A DNA stretch of 64,000 nucleotides from Streptomyces megasporus (GTDB lineage: Bacteria > Actinomycetota > Actinomycetes > Streptomycetales > Streptomycetaceae), in contig NZ_JODL01000017.1 of assembly GCF_000718985.1 (NCBI RefSeq), positions 48,625 to 112,624 on the forward strand, written 5' to 3'. The notes beneath the pieces were generated by a model. That model made no database searches. It was not told the DNA's origin and saw only the letters and a program-made list of their open reading frames with translations. Of the stretch, positions 27,451 through 36,900 are shown one piece after another. Positions within the stretch are counted from its first letter, which is position 1. Every line of letters begins with the position of its first letter. The position numbers and the translations under genes are program-made.

Positions 27451-28263
27451 TCAGGCGCTCCCGCCCGGCCCGTCCGCCTCCCCGGGTACGGCTCCGTCGG
27501 CGTCCTCGACGGGGTCGGCGTCGTCGGCGTCGTCGGTGTCGTCGGCGTCGTCGCCGAAACGGTGCGCGGAGGCGTCCACCTGGGCGATGCGGCGCAGGGC
27601 GGCGATGATCCTGTCGCCGAGGAGCGTGCCGACGACCACGGTCTCCACCAGGCTCTCCCGGTCGGCTCGTTCGGCGACGAACTCCACGTCCGCCCGGGCG
27701 ATGATCTCCGCCGCGTCGGCGTAGGCGTCGAGGAGCCGTGCGAGGTCCCCGTGCCCGAGGCGCCTCATCGCGGCGACGGCCGTGACGAGCGAGTCGACGG
27801 CGGTGTAGCGGGGGGAGACCCGCCAGCCGCGCCGGGCGATGAGGGCCTCGGCCTCCGCCCGGACGGCCTCCTCCCCGTCGTCCCCGTCGTCCTCGTCCTC
27901 CCCGTCCTCGCCCCCGGCGCCCGCCTCGCCCTTCCCACCGGCCTTCCCGCCGGCCTTTCCACCGATCTTTCCGCCGTCCTCCATGCCGTGTCCCGCGATG
28001 CTCGTGGACGCCACTCCCAGCACCTGGTGCACCGGCTGCGACGGGTCGTCGATCGCCGCGAGAACCTCCGCCACGGCGGCCACGGAGAGGCCGCCGACGC
28101 CGATCAGAACGCGGACCAGACGCAGCCTGCGCTCGTGCTCCTCGTCGTAGTGCGCCTGGTTGGGGCTGGTCAGCCGGCCGGGCGGCAGCAGTCCCTCCCG
28201 CACGTAGAACTTGATCGTCGGTACGGACACGCCGGTTCTGCGGCTCAACTCGCCGATGCGCAC
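27451..28263 (-). CDS. MerR-family regulator with acidic low-complexity insert
   Basis: 270 residues from GTG 28263, after GGAAGGG. The MerR winged helix-turn-helix is at about 1-75 (MRIGELSRRTGVSVPTIKFY). A Gly/Lys then Asp/Glu-rich stretch (about 95-135) separates it from a helical C-terminal domain (about 135-235). Another Asp/Ala-rich tail ends the protein. No Cys-rich metal site is seen, so a small-molecule ligand is more likely than a metal. The gene is divergent from an integral membrane protein, and the shared region carries five GATAG half-sites. Confidence 0.85.
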   Translation of the reverse strand: MRIGELSRRTGVSVPTIKFYVREGLLPPGRLTSPNQAHYDEEHERRLRLVRVLIGVGGLSVAAVAEVLAAIDDPSQPVHQVLGVASTSIAGHGMEDGGKIGGKAGGKAGGKGEAGAGGEDGEDEDDGDDGEEAVRAEAEALIARRGWRVSPRYTAVDSLVTAVAAMRRLGHGDLARLLDAYADAAEIIARADVEFVAERADRESLVETVVVGTLLGDRIIAALRRIAQVDASAHRFGDDADDTDDADDADPVEDADGAVPGEADGPGGSA

Positions 28264-28322
28264 GGTGGGTTCCCTTCCTGCGCTCCTTGTGGAACGCCCT
28301 TGCCGGAGCGGCTCCCATGGTA

Positions 28323-28360
28323 GATAGTTTCACTATCCGATAGCGGATAGTGCTGCTATC
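28323..28360. promoter_or_regulatory. Operator array of GATAG/CTATC half-sites
   Basis: Five half-sites lie within 38 bases: GATAG 28323-28327, CTATC 28333-28337, GATAG 28339-28343, GATAG 28346-28350 and CTATC 28356-28360. Together they form nested inverted repeats, for example CACTATCCG (28331-28339) against CGGATAGTG (28344-28352). The array lies between merR and the divergent membrane-protein gene. It is far more AT-rich than its surroundings. Confidence 0.8.
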
Positions 28361-28381
28361 CATTGTCTCCGGGGGGTTCTC

Positions 28382-29437
28382 ATGCCTTCGATCCGTCGGG
28401 CGCTCGCCTGGCACCGGCCGCTGATGCTCTTCGCCGCCGCCATGTCCGTCCTCGCGGTGGTCTCGGCCGTGGGGACGGCGGTCGACGACCGGGTCCTGGT
28501 CGGCGCTCCGATCTGGGCCAAGCCGCTGAAGTTCTCGGTCTCGTTCGTCGCCTACTGCGTGACGCTCGCGTGGATGCTGTCCCTGCTCACCCGGTGGCGC
28601 CGCACGGGCTGGTGGGCCGGGACGGTGGTCGCCGTGACCTCGGCGGTCGAGATGGCGATCATCGTTCTCCAGGTCGTCCGAGGGGAGCGCAGCCACTTCA
28701 ACGTCGGAAGCTCCTTCGACCAGGCGCTGTTCGGCGTCATGGGCGCGACCATCGCCGTGCTGTGGACCGGCACCCTGGTCATCGCCCTGCTGCTGTTCCG
28801 CGGGGTGGCGACCGACCGGGCCGGCGCCTGGGCGATACGGCTCGGCGCGGTGCTCGCCCTGATCGGCGCGGGACTCGGTTTCCTGATGACGCGACCCACC
28901 CCGGAGCAGCGGGCCACCATGGTGCGGGGGACGGTGGACGTGATCGGCGCGCACAGCGTGGGCGTCCCGGACGGTGGGCCCTCGATGCCGCTCACCGGCT
29001 GGTCGACGACCGGCGGCGACCTGCGGATCCCCCACTTCGTCGGGATGCACGCGCTCCAGGCGCTCCCGCTGCTCCTGCTGGTGCTCCTGGCCCTCGCGCC
29101 GCGCTGTGCGCGTCTGCGGCACGAGGGCGTCCGGCTGCGACTGGTCCTGGTGGGCGCGGGCGGGTACGCCGCCGTGCTCGGCCTCGTCACCTGGCAGGCC
29201 CTGCGCGGACAGCCGCTGACGCACCCGGACGGCCTCACCCTCGGCGCGGCGGCCTCCGTCGTCGTCGCGGGATGCCTCGGTGTCGGGCTCGCCCTGCGCA
29301 CGCCCGCCGTCCCGGCCCCCGCGCGGTCCCCGCGCCCGTGGCGGAACCGGCCCGAGGCGGACGGGCCCGGAGCGGACGGGCCCGTCCGGGGCGGACGGAG
29401 CGCTAGCGACCGCGCTCCAGCACGTGGAACAGCGTGA
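28382..29437 (+). CDS. Polytopic membrane protein of unknown function
   Basis: 351 residues with about eight hydrophobic segments spread from residue 14 to 310 (for example LMLFAAAMSVLAVVSAVGTA and ALPLLLLVLLALAP) and a disordered Pro/Arg-rich C-terminus. No transporter motif was recognised. Divergent from merR across the GATAG operator array, so it is the obvious target of that regulator. Its last 35 bases overlap the end of the convergent erm gene. Confidence 0.8.
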   Translation: MPSIRRALAWHRPLMLFAAAMSVLAVVSAVGTAVDDRVLVGAPIWAKPLKFSVSFVAYCVTLAWMLSLLTRWRRTGWWAGTVVAVTSAVEMAIIVLQVVRGERSHFNVGSSFDQALFGVMGATIAVLWTGTLVIALLLFRGVATDRAGAWAIRLGAVLALIGAGLGFLMTRPTPEQRATMVRGTVDVIGAHSVGVPDGGPSMPLTGWSTTGGDLRIPHFVGMHALQALPLLLLVLLALAPRCARLRHEGVRLRLVLVGAGGYAAVLGLVTWQALRGQPLTHPDGLTLGAAASVVVAGCLGVGLALRTPAVPAPARSPRPWRNRPEADGPGADGPVRGGRSASDRAPARGTA

Positions 29438-30173
29438 GCCAGTGCTCCGGCGCCACCAGTCCCACCGGCGTGTCCCGGTCCAACTCCGCGGCGCGGAAGG
29501 CCGTCCGCACCGTCCGCCCGCCGTACCGTCGCGTCAGGGTGGCGGCCAGGGAACCGCCGAGCCCGGTGAAGCCGAACGCGACGAACTCCCGGTAGTCGGC
29601 GAGCCGTCGGCGGGGCAGCAGCGGCGTCGGGCGGCGCTCGATCCGCAGGAGGGCCGAGTCGGTGCGCGGGGCCGGGACGAAGCTCTCGCGCCCGACCCGG
29701 CCGCCCGACCGCCAGTGGTGTTCCGGCCAGGTCCGCACCGTCAGCAGGGGCCAACGGCCGTAGTCCCCGGTGTGTTTGCGGGCGTACTCCCGCTGGGTGA
29801 GCAGCGTCGCCGAGGTCAGCGCGGGGGCCTCCAGGCACCACCGGACGATGGCGGAGGTGCGGGAGTAGGGGATGTTGCCCACCACGGCGAACGGCTCGCG
29901 TGGCGGCCGGGCCCGCAGGAAGTCGCCCCGGACGAGGCGGACGTCGGGGCGCCCGGCGAACCGGCGCGCCAGCCGGGCGGCCGGGCGCGGATCGATCTCG
30001 TACGCCACCACCTCCCGGCAGGTTCGGGCCAGGGCGGCGGTGAGCGGTCCCTCGCCGGCGCCGGGCTCGACGACCAGGTCGTCGGGTCCCACCCCGGAGA
30101 AGCGCACGATGCGGCGGATGACGGAGGTGTCGTACAGGAAGTTCTGGGAGAGAGTGATGCGGCGGCGTGCCAC
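29403..30173 (-). CDS. erm: Erm-family 23S rRNA adenine-N6 dimethyltransferase (macrolide resistance type)
   Basis: 256 residues from GTG 30173; an in-frame GTG at 30293 would add 40 low-complexity residues. Motifs: SQNFLYD, SAM motif I VVEPGAGEGPLTAALA, acidic EIDPR, catalytic GNIPYSRTSAIVRWCLEAP (the N-I-P-Y signature), and the Erm-specific TQREYARKHTGDYGRWPLLT, VRTWPEHHWR and FVPAPRTDSALLRIERR. ErmE is recalled with nearly the same blocks, whereas KsgA lacks them. Erm enzymes methylate A2058 and confer macrolide-lincosamide-streptogramin B resistance. A 45-codon Arg-rich ORF with its own promoter lies upstream and may control it by attenuation. Confidence 0.88.
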   Translation of the reverse strand: MARRRITLSQNFLYDTSVIRRIVRFSGVGPDDLVVEPGAGEGPLTAALARTCREVVAYEIDPRPAARLARRFAGRPDVRLVRGDFLRARPPREPFAVVGNIPYSRTSAIVRWCLEAPALTSATLLTQREYARKHTGDYGRWPLLTVRTWPEHHWRSGGRVGRESFVPAPRTDSALLRIERRPTPLLPRRRLADYREFVAFGFTGLGGSLAATLTRRYGGRTVRTAFRAAELDRDTPVGLVAPEHWLTLFHVLERGR

Positions 30174-30338
30174 GGGCTGACGTCCTCTGGTGGAGGACAG
30201 GCCGGAGCCCGCCGTGGCGCGCTGCGGCGGCGCGCGGGCACGGATGTGTGCGGGCACGGGGTTCTCGGGCCTGTCCGGGTCTGCTTCGGACACCGGGGCC
30301 CTGGGCGCGCGAGAGAGGACGCGGAGAGTCGGGGAGGC

Positions 30339-30369
30339 GACCGGAGAACCCGGTGACCGGAGAACCCGG
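30339..30369. repeat. 15-bp direct repeat in the erm leader
   Basis: GACCGGAGAACCCGG occurs at 30339-30353 and 30355-30369, between the short upstream ORF and erm. It could take part in alternative RNA folding. Confidence 0.7.
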
Positions 30370-30411
30370 AGAAGAACGCACGGGCGGTGCGACAGGGAGC
30401 CCGTGGACGGT

Positions 30412-30549
30412 TCAGACGCTCGACGTGTCCCGGCGGACCAGGGCCGAACGCCGACCGCGCGGACGACGGATCATCAGCGGAGACCAGCCGAGGCACCGCG
30501 CGTCGGCGCGCGCCCCGTCGGTGATCGCCGCGCAGGCTGCGGAACACAT
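30412..30549 (-). CDS. Putative 45-residue leader peptide of erm
   Basis: The ORF runs from ATG 30549 to TGA 30412. A promoter ends seven bases before the ATG, so the ORF would be translated from a leaderless mRNA. The second half is Arg-rich (RRPRGRRSALVRRD). It contains RPR and RGR, which fit the Arg/Lys-X-Arg/Lys motif known to stall macrolide-bound ribosomes. It lies between the upstream gene and erm on the same strand. It is too short for coding statistics, and translation is inferred from the promoter and motif. Confidence 0.5.
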   Translation of the reverse strand: MCSAACAAITDGARADARCLGWSPLMIRRPRGRRSALVRRDTSSV

Positions 30550-30586
30550 GGGACCGACGCTAGGGACGGCCCCCGCCCTCGGGCAA
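30550..30586 (-). promoter_or_regulatory. Promoter of the erm leader ORF
   Basis: On the minus strand TTGCCC (30586-30581), an 18-bp spacer and TAGCGT (30562-30557) are followed after seven bases by the leader ATG. The -35 lies just past the stop codon of the upstream gene. Confidence 0.6.
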
Positions 30587-30591
30587 CCGAA

Positions 30592-31389
30592 TTACGCGGG
30601 CGTCAGACCCGCCGTGTCCAGCAGGTACGCCGTCATGGGCTCGTAGTAGCGCGGGTTGACCACGTGGTCGTCCAGGGGGACGGTGACCGCGAGGGTGCCC
30701 TCCGCCTCGCCGATGAACAGCGCCGGGTCGTTGCAGTCCGCGAAGCCGATGGTGAGGATGCCGCGCTGCGCCGCGCGGCCCGCCCAGCCGTGGTCGGCGA
30801 AGACCAGGTCCGGCAGCGGCTCGCCCTCCCGCTGGAGGGCGTCCAGGATCGCGTTCATCGGCTCGGGGGAGTGGGTGTGCCACAGCGACGCCCCGCGCTC
30901 GTGCATCGCGATGTCCGCGAGCTGCACCACCACGCCCTGGTCCGCGATCAGCCCCAGCGGCACCCGGACGATCTCGCACCCGGCCAGGCGCAGCGCGTTC
31001 GCCACCCGGCTGTGCAGGTCGATCAGCGCGCCCGGGTGTCCGGTGGCGAACAGCACCCGGTGCCCGGCCTCCGCCGACTTGCGTAGCTGCGCCGCGGCCC
31101 GGTCCAGGGCGGCGACGGTCAGCTCCGGATCGATGGTGTCCTGGCCGTGGCGGTGCGCGGGGTCGTCGACGACCCCGCAGCGCTCGGCCATCACCGCCAG
31201 CACGTCCTGTTCGTCGGTCCACCTGTCGCCCAGCTCCAGGCCCAGCCAGTAGTGCCGGTCGCCGTTGGCGAGCCTGCGGTAGTGGTCCAGGTTGTTCTCG
31301 CGCGGTGTGGCGACGTCCCCCGCGATGCGGGTGCGGACGAGGTGGTCGATCAGCTCGGCGCGGGTGGGGGCGGCGGGGGTTATCGGCAT
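30592..31389 (-). CDS. Conserved hypothetical protein (phosphatase-like annotation in streptomycetes)
   Basis: 265 residues from ATG 31389; an upstream GTG at 31413 is possible. The protein is soluble, with Rossmann-like alternation (GHRVLFATGHPGALIDLHSR, CEIVRVPLGLIADQGVVVQL, LPDLVFADHGWAGRAA, ILTIGFADCNDPALFIGEAE). I recall similar Streptomyces proteins being labelled phosphatase, but no recognised catalytic motif supports this. It is divergent from the agmatinase gene. Confidence 0.7.
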   Translation of the reverse strand: MPITPAAPTRAELIDHLVRTRIAGDVATPRENNLDHYRRLANGDRHYWLGLELGDRWTDEQDVLAVMAERCGVVDDPAHRHGQDTIDPELTVAALDRAAAQLRKSAEAGHRVLFATGHPGALIDLHSRVANALRLAGCEIVRVPLGLIADQGVVVQLADIAMHERGASLWHTHSPEPMNAILDALQREGEPLPDLVFADHGWAGRAAQRGILTIGFADCNDPALFIGEAEGTLAVTVPLDDHVVNPRYYEPMTAYLLDTAGLTPA

Positions 31390-31526
31390 GGGGGCATTGT
31401 CCCCCGCGCACACCGGCGAGGGCGATCGGCTTCCGCCGGAGTGCCGCCACGATGTCCTGTACGGACCGTATAAATCGCCGTGCCGGACTGTGGTGTCCGT
31501 CCATGGGAGTCCACCCGCTCCGCCCC

Positions 31527-31539
31527 TACTCTCGACCGC
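31527..31539 (+). promoter_or_regulatory. -10 element of speB, leaderless arrangement
   Basis: TACTCT (31527-31532) lies seven bases before the ATG at 31540, and no Shine-Dalgarno sequence is present. No clear -35 could be assigned. Confidence 0.4.
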
Positions 31540-32505
31540 ATGAGCATCGACCAGCAGCCCCGTGGCCCCGTCGACTCCTCACGTGTCCCGCGCTTCGCCG
31601 GCCCGGCGACGTTCGCCCGGCTGCCGCGTCTGGACGAGGTGGGTCGCACCGACATCGCCGTGGTCGGCGTGCCGTTCGACGCGGGCGTCTCCTACCGCCC
31701 CGGCGCCCGGTTCGGCGGCAACGCCATTCGTGAGGCGTCCCGCCTGTTGCGCCCCTACAACCCGGCCCAGGACGCGTCGCCCTTCGCGCTCGCCCAGGTG
31801 GCCGACGCCGGGGACATCGCCGCCAACCCGTTCAACATCAACGAGGCGGTCGAGACCATCGAGGCGGCGGCCGGGGAACTGCTGGACACCGGTGCCCGGC
31901 TGATGACCCTCGGCGGCGACCACACCATCGCCCTGCCCCTGTTGCGCGCGGTGGCCCGCAAGCACGGGCCGGTCGCCCTGCTCCACTTCGACGCCCACCT
32001 GGACACCTGGGACACCTACTTCGGTGCCGAGTACACCCACGGCACCCCGTTCCGCCGTGCGGTGGAGGAGGGCATCCTCGACACCTCCGCCCTCTCCCAC
32101 GTGGGCATCCGCGGTCCGCTGTACGGCAAGAAGGATCTGGACGACGACGCGAAGATGGGCTTCGGCATCGTCACCTCCGCCGACGTGATGCGGCGCGGTG
32201 TGGACGAGGTCGTCGACCAGCTCCGGCAGCGCATCGGCGACCGCCCGCTGTACGTCTCCATCGACATCGACGTGCTGGACCCGGCCCACGCCCCGGGCAC
32301 CGGCACCCCCGAGGCCGGTGGGCTCACCTCGCGCGAGCTGCTGGAGATCCTGCGCGGCCTGGCCGACTGCCACGTGGTCTCCGCCGACCTGGTGGAGGTG
32401 GCCCCGGCGTACGACCACGCCGAGATCACCTCGGTCGCCGCCTCCCACACCGCGTACGAGCTGACCACCCTCATGGCGCGCCAGATCGCGGAGGGCCGGG
32501 CGTAG
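31540..32505 (+). CDS. speB: Agmatinase / guanidino-acid ureohydrolase
   Basis: A 321-residue arginase-family enzyme. The binuclear Mn ligands are visible in [23 protein letters not shown] and [20 protein letters not shown]. The family hydrolyses guanidino compounds to urea plus an amine. The agmatine-type loop [13 protein letters not shown] is seen, but guanidinobutyrate specificity cannot be excluded. In S. coelicolor the gene in this neighbourhood is called speB (recalled). The start ATG 31540 seems leaderless. Confidence 0.93.
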   Translation: MSIDQQPRGPVDSSRVPRFAGPATFARLPRLDEVGRTDIAVVGVPFDAGVSYRPGARFGGNAIREASRLLRPYNPAQDASPFALAQVADAGDIAANPFNINEAVETIEAAAGELLDTGARLMTLGGDHTIALPLLRAVARKHGPVALLHFDAHLDTWDTYFGAEYTHGTPFRRAVEEGILDTSALSHVGIRGPLYGKKDLDDDAKMGFGIVTSADVMRRGVDEVVDQLRQRIGDRPLYVSIDIDVLDPAHAPGTGTPEAGGLTSRELLEILRGLADCHVVSADLVEVAPAYDHAEITSVAASHTAYELTTLMARQIAEGRA

Positions 32506-33077
32506 CGCCTCGGCCCGGGGTCCACTCGGTGAGGAGACCGTCCGGCGCCGTGCGGGCCAGGGCGGTCACGAGGGTGTCCGCTCGCCACGAGTGGGGAGTT
32601 CCCGCCGGCAGGGGTGGGAGAAGAGCGTCGCCGCGCACCGTGAAGTCCTCCAGCCGGTGCGCGGCGATTCCACCTGACGTTCCGCCGGGCCACGCCGCGC
32701 GGAGCGCCGGGCGGAATCCGGAAAATGCCGGGAAAAGGACCGAATGGTTGCGGGGGCAATCGCTTTCAGCGTCCCTGGCGAGAACGGTGTGGAGAGTGGG
32801 CCTCCGGGCCGGTGTGGGACGGGTTTCGGCCGTCTTTGGCACGGGACGTATCGGGCCGTGCGCGGAACGTGTCGGAAACGTCCGAAGCGGGCCGCCGCAA
32901 TGTCGCTGGTGACCAGGGGGCGTGTCCCGGCGCCCCGGGAGGATCGGGACATCACGAGAAGCCACTGGTTTACCACAGAACGTTACCGAAAACGATCGAT
33001 GGGGGTGCGTTCCGCGCCGGTTCTCGACAGACTCGCGTTCGCTATCCGTTACACCCCGACGGACGGAAGGACGCGCC
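32506..33077. other. Long intergenic region between speB and the SSI-like gene
   Basis: 572 bases, less GC-rich in its middle (32690-33010) than its flanks. No gene could be supported. The minus-strand frame near 32510-32680 reads like the C-terminus of a protein (HRLEDFTVRGDALLPPLP) but has no start or ribosome site, so it may be a gene remnant. The ribosome site GGAAGGA of the next gene lies at its end. Confidence 0.5.
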
Positions 33078-33503
33078 ATGCGGAACGCGGTGACGTGCGC
33101 CCTGGCGGGCGGCGGCCTGCTGGTGGCGGGCGCGCTCGGTCCGCTGTGCGGGGCGGTGCTCGCCACGCCGTCGCCCTCGGCGCCCCGAGCGCTGGTGCTC
33201 GCCGCGCCGCCGGAGCGGTCGGATCGCACGGTCACGCTGGTCTGCGAGTCCGACGCGCCGGGCGCGCGATCCTCCGCGCACTCCGCGCTGGTCTGCACCC
33301 GGGTGGACGGCACCGACGATCCCCGGTCCCTGTCGGACGGAGGGGGGACGGCGCTGCCGGCGCACGGCGGCCCGGTGGTCGTCCCGACGGTCGCTGCCGC
33401 GGTCGCCGCCGAGGACGGCGGGCCGTCCCGTCGAACCGCCCGCGCCGACGACCGCCCGGCGCGGGCCGAGGGCCCCGAGGACGAGGAGGTCCCCGCCTCC
33501 TGA
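33078..33503 (+). CDS. Secreted protein resembling a truncated subtilisin inhibitor (SSI)
   Basis: 141 residues from ATG 33078, six bases after GGAAGGA. Residues 1-29 form a signal peptide (ALAGGGLLVAGALGPLCGAV). The mature start (APRALVLAAPPERSDRTVTL) resembles the first strands of Streptomyces subtilisin inhibitor. A Cys pair follows (VTLVCES and ALVCTRV). The second half of SSI, including the reactive-site loop and last disulfide, is replaced by a disordered Ala/Arg/Glu-rich tail. It is either a degenerate SSI gene or another small secreted protein. Confidence 0.55.
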   Translation: MRNAVTCALAGGGLLVAGALGPLCGAVLATPSPSAPRALVLAAPPERSDRTVTLVCESDAPGARSSAHSALVCTRVDGTDDPRSLSDGGGTALPAHGGPVVVPTVAAAVAAEDGGPSRRTARADDRPARAEGPEDEEVPAS

Positions 33504-33964
33504 GACGACCCGGGGTTCCGGGCCCGGCCTCTCCCGGAACCCCGCACGACGGCCGGTGCGCCGTGCACGCCCGGGGACAGGCGGCGCGAGCGTCGACCGG
33601 CGGTCCCGCGGAGCCTCCTCGCCGCGGGACGGGCCGAACGAGCGGACGGGAACGGCATGTCGGTCCTGTGGGGGGTACCGGCGCACCGCCGCCCGTCGAC
33701 GCCGCGGCCCGGCGAAGGGCGCGGTCCGGAGAGAATGCCTGGCTCTCCGGGCCGCGCCCACTCCGTCGTGCGCGTGGCTCCCCCCACCGGGCCCCACCGG
33801 GCCGACGAGCCGCTCGTCGGCCGCCGAGAGCGGAGCGGCCCCTCCCACTTCCCGCCGGCGGGATGAAACACTCCACCGGGCGCGTTGGATCATTGCGACT
33901 GTGTGAACACGGAGCCACACACGGTCACGTACGGCGACACACGGGCAGCGGGAGGTAATCGGAC
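33504..33964. other. Intergenic region upstream of the fused ABC exporter
   Basis: 461 bases. The SSI-like gene terminator is at 33512-33543 and the exporter's ribosome site (GGGAGGT, about 33950) is at the end. Overlapping frames in this stretch look like GC-rich shadows. The promoter is probably within 33880-33950, where GC falls. Confidence 0.5.
33512..33543 (+). terminator. Hairpin terminator after the SSI-like gene
   Basis: 11-bp perfect stem (GGGGTTCCGGG 33512-33522, complement 33533-33543) with a 10-nt loop, nine bases past the stop codon. Confidence 0.75.
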
Positions 33965-36900
33965 GTGGCGGGCACGGAGGCGGGGGAGACGGGGGACGCT
34001 CGGCGGCCCGGATGGGCACGGCGACTGACGGCGTACTGCCTGCGGTACCGCCGCAACGTGTGGCTCTCCCTGGGCGCCTCGCTCGCCGGGATGGCCGTGA
34101 TGGCGCTCGTCCCCCTCGTCACCAAGGAGATCATCGACGGCATCGTCGACGACGACGGCGGTGGTCTCGGCCGGTGGATCGGCCTGCTGCTCGTCGCCGC
34201 GCTGGTGGTGTACGGGCTGACGTACGTGCGCCGCTTCTACGGCGGCAGACTCGCGCTCGACGTCCAGCACGACCTGCGCACCGAGATGTACGACTCCCTG
34301 GTCCGCCTCGACGGACGGAGGCAGGACGAGCTGTCCACCGGGCAGGTCGTCGGGCGGGCCACCAGCGACCTCCAGCTCATCCAGGGCCTGCTCTTCATGG
34401 TGCCGATGATGATCGGCAACGTTCTGCTCTTCGTGATCTCCCTGGTGGTGATGGTCACCCTCTCCCCGCTGCTGACGCTGGTGGCGCTGGCCATCGCGCC
34501 CGCCCTGGGATTCATCGCGCAGCGCAGCCGCACCCGTCTCTTCCCCGCCACCTGGTACGCCCAGAGCCAGGCCGGCGTCGTGGCCGGGGTGGTGGACGGG
34601 GCCGTCACCGGCGTGCGGGTGGTCAAGGGCTTCGGACAGGAGGAGCAGGAGACCGGCAAGCTGCGCGGCGCGAGCCGTGAACTGTTCGCCGCGCGGCTGC
34701 GGACGGTGAAGCTCAACGCGCGCTACACCCCGGCCCTCCAGGCCGTCCCCGCGCTCGGCCAGGTCGCGATGCTCGCCGTCGGCGGCTGGATGGCCACCCG
34801 CGGCCAGATCACCCTGGGCACCTTCGTCGCCTTCTCCACCTACCTGGCCCAGCTCGTCGGCCCGGTGCGGATGCTGACGATGATGCTCACCGTCGGCCAG
34901 CAGGCGCGGGCCGGCGTCGAACGCGTCCTGGAGCTGATCGACACCGAGCCGGCCATCCGCGAGCGCGAAGGCGCCCGCGAGCTGCCCGCCGACGCGCCCG
35001 CCACCGTCGAGTTCGACCGCGTGGGCTTCGCCTACGACACCGGCTCCGACGCGCGGCCCGTGCTGAAGGACTTCTCGCTGCGCATCGAACCGGGCGAGAC
35101 CGTCGCCGTCGTCGGCACCTCCGGCAGCGGGAAGTCCACCGTCTCGCTGCTGCTGCCGCGCTTCTACGACGTGACCGAGGGCGCGGTCCGGGTCGGCGGC
35201 CACGACGTGCGCGACCTGACCTTCGACTCGCTGCGCGCGGCCATCGGCCTGGTCCCGGAGGACAGCTTCCTGTTCTCCGACACCATCCGCGCCAACATCG
35301 CCTACGGCCGGCCCGACGCCACGGACGAGCAGATCCGGGCGGCGGCGCGCGCCGCCCGGGCCGACGGTTTCGTCTCCGCGCTGCCGGACGGCTACGACAC
35401 CGAGGTCGGCGAGCACGGCCTGACGCTCTCCGGCGGTCAGCGGCAGCGCATCGCCCTGGCCCGAGCGATCCTCTCCGATCCCCGTCTGCTCGTCCTGGAC
35501 GACGCCACCTCCGCCGTGGACGCCCGTGTCGAACACGAGATCCACGAGGCGCTGCGCGGCGTGATGGCCGGCCGCACCACCCTGCTGATCGCCCACCGCC
35601 GCTCCACCCTCTCCCTGGCCGACCGCATCGCCGTCCTCGACGGCGGGCGGCTGGTGGACGTCGGCACCGACGCCGAGCTCCAGGGGCGCTGCGAGCTGTA
35701 CCGTCGGCTGCTCAGCGACCCGGACGAGCTGGGGGGCGTCGAACGCGACCCGGCCGGACTGGCCCGGACGGCCGCCGCGGACGGCGACGGAGGCGCCGGA
35801 GAGGACGACGACCGGATCGACGGCGTCACCCCCGACCTGTGGATACGCGAGGGCGACCCCGAGGACACCGCGGGCACCGGCCCCGGCTCGCCCCCGCCCG
35901 CCACGGGAGGCGGGCCGGGCATGGCCGGCGCCCTCGCCGGGAGCCCGGCCACCCCCGAACTGCTCGCCAGGGTGGCCGCCCTGCCACCCGCCACCGACAC
36001 CCCCGACGTCGACGAGGAACGCGCCGCCGCCCCCGAGACCTCCTACGGGCTGCGGCACCTGCTGCGCGGTTTCCGCGGGCCGCTGCTGCTGAGCCTGGCG
36101 CTGGTCGTCGTCGACGCCGTCGCCGGTCTGCTGCTGCCCGTCCTCGTCCGGCACGGCATCGACGAGGGCGTCCAGCGGACGGCGCTCGGCGCCGTGTGGG
36201 CCGCCTCCACCCTGGCGCTGCTGGTCGTGATCGCCCAGTGGGCCGCGCAGGTCGGCGAGACCCGCGCCATCGGCCGCACCGGCGAGCGCATCCTCTACAC
36301 CCTCCGCGTCAAGATCTTCACCCACCTCCAGCGCCTCGGGCTCGACTACTACGAGCGCGAGCTGACCGGGCGGATCATGACCCGGATGACCACGGACGTG
36401 GACGCCCTGACGACCTTCCTGCAGACCGGGCTGATCCAGGCGGTCGTGGCGCTGCTGACCTTCTTCGGCATCATGGTCGTCCTCGTCGTGATCGACGCCG
36501 GACTGGCGCTGGTGGTCCTGGCGACCCTGCCGCCGCTGATCCTCGGCACGGTCTTCTTCCGCCGCCAGAGCCTGAAGGCGTACGAGCTGGCGCGCGAGCG
36601 CGTCAGCGGTGTCAACGCCGCGCTCCAGGAGGGTGTCGCGGGTCTGCGGATCGTGCAGGCGTTCCGCCGCGAGGGCCGCGACGCCCACCGCTTCGCCGAG
36701 CGCAGCGACGGCTACCGGCAGGCGCGCGTCCGCGGCCAGTGGCTGATCTCGGTCTACTTCCCCTTCATCCAGTTCCTCGCCTCCCTGGCCACCGCCGCCG
36801 TCCTGGTGGTGGGCGCGAACCGGGTGGGCGACGGCACCCTGACGGCGGGCGCGCTGGTGGCGTACCTGCTCTACATCGAGCTGTTCTTCGCCCCCGTGCA

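Noticed and set aside
30174..30293. Longer Erm start at GTG 30293
   Set aside because: The extra 40 residues are low-complexity and the ribosome site is weak. It cannot be fully excluded, because some Erm proteins have such extensions.
32510..32680. Minus-strand C-terminus-like sequence after speB (HRLEDFTVRGDALLPPLP)
   Set aside because: It reads like a protein tail, but there is no start, no ribosome site and no recognised family. At most it is a remnant, so it is not listed as a gene.
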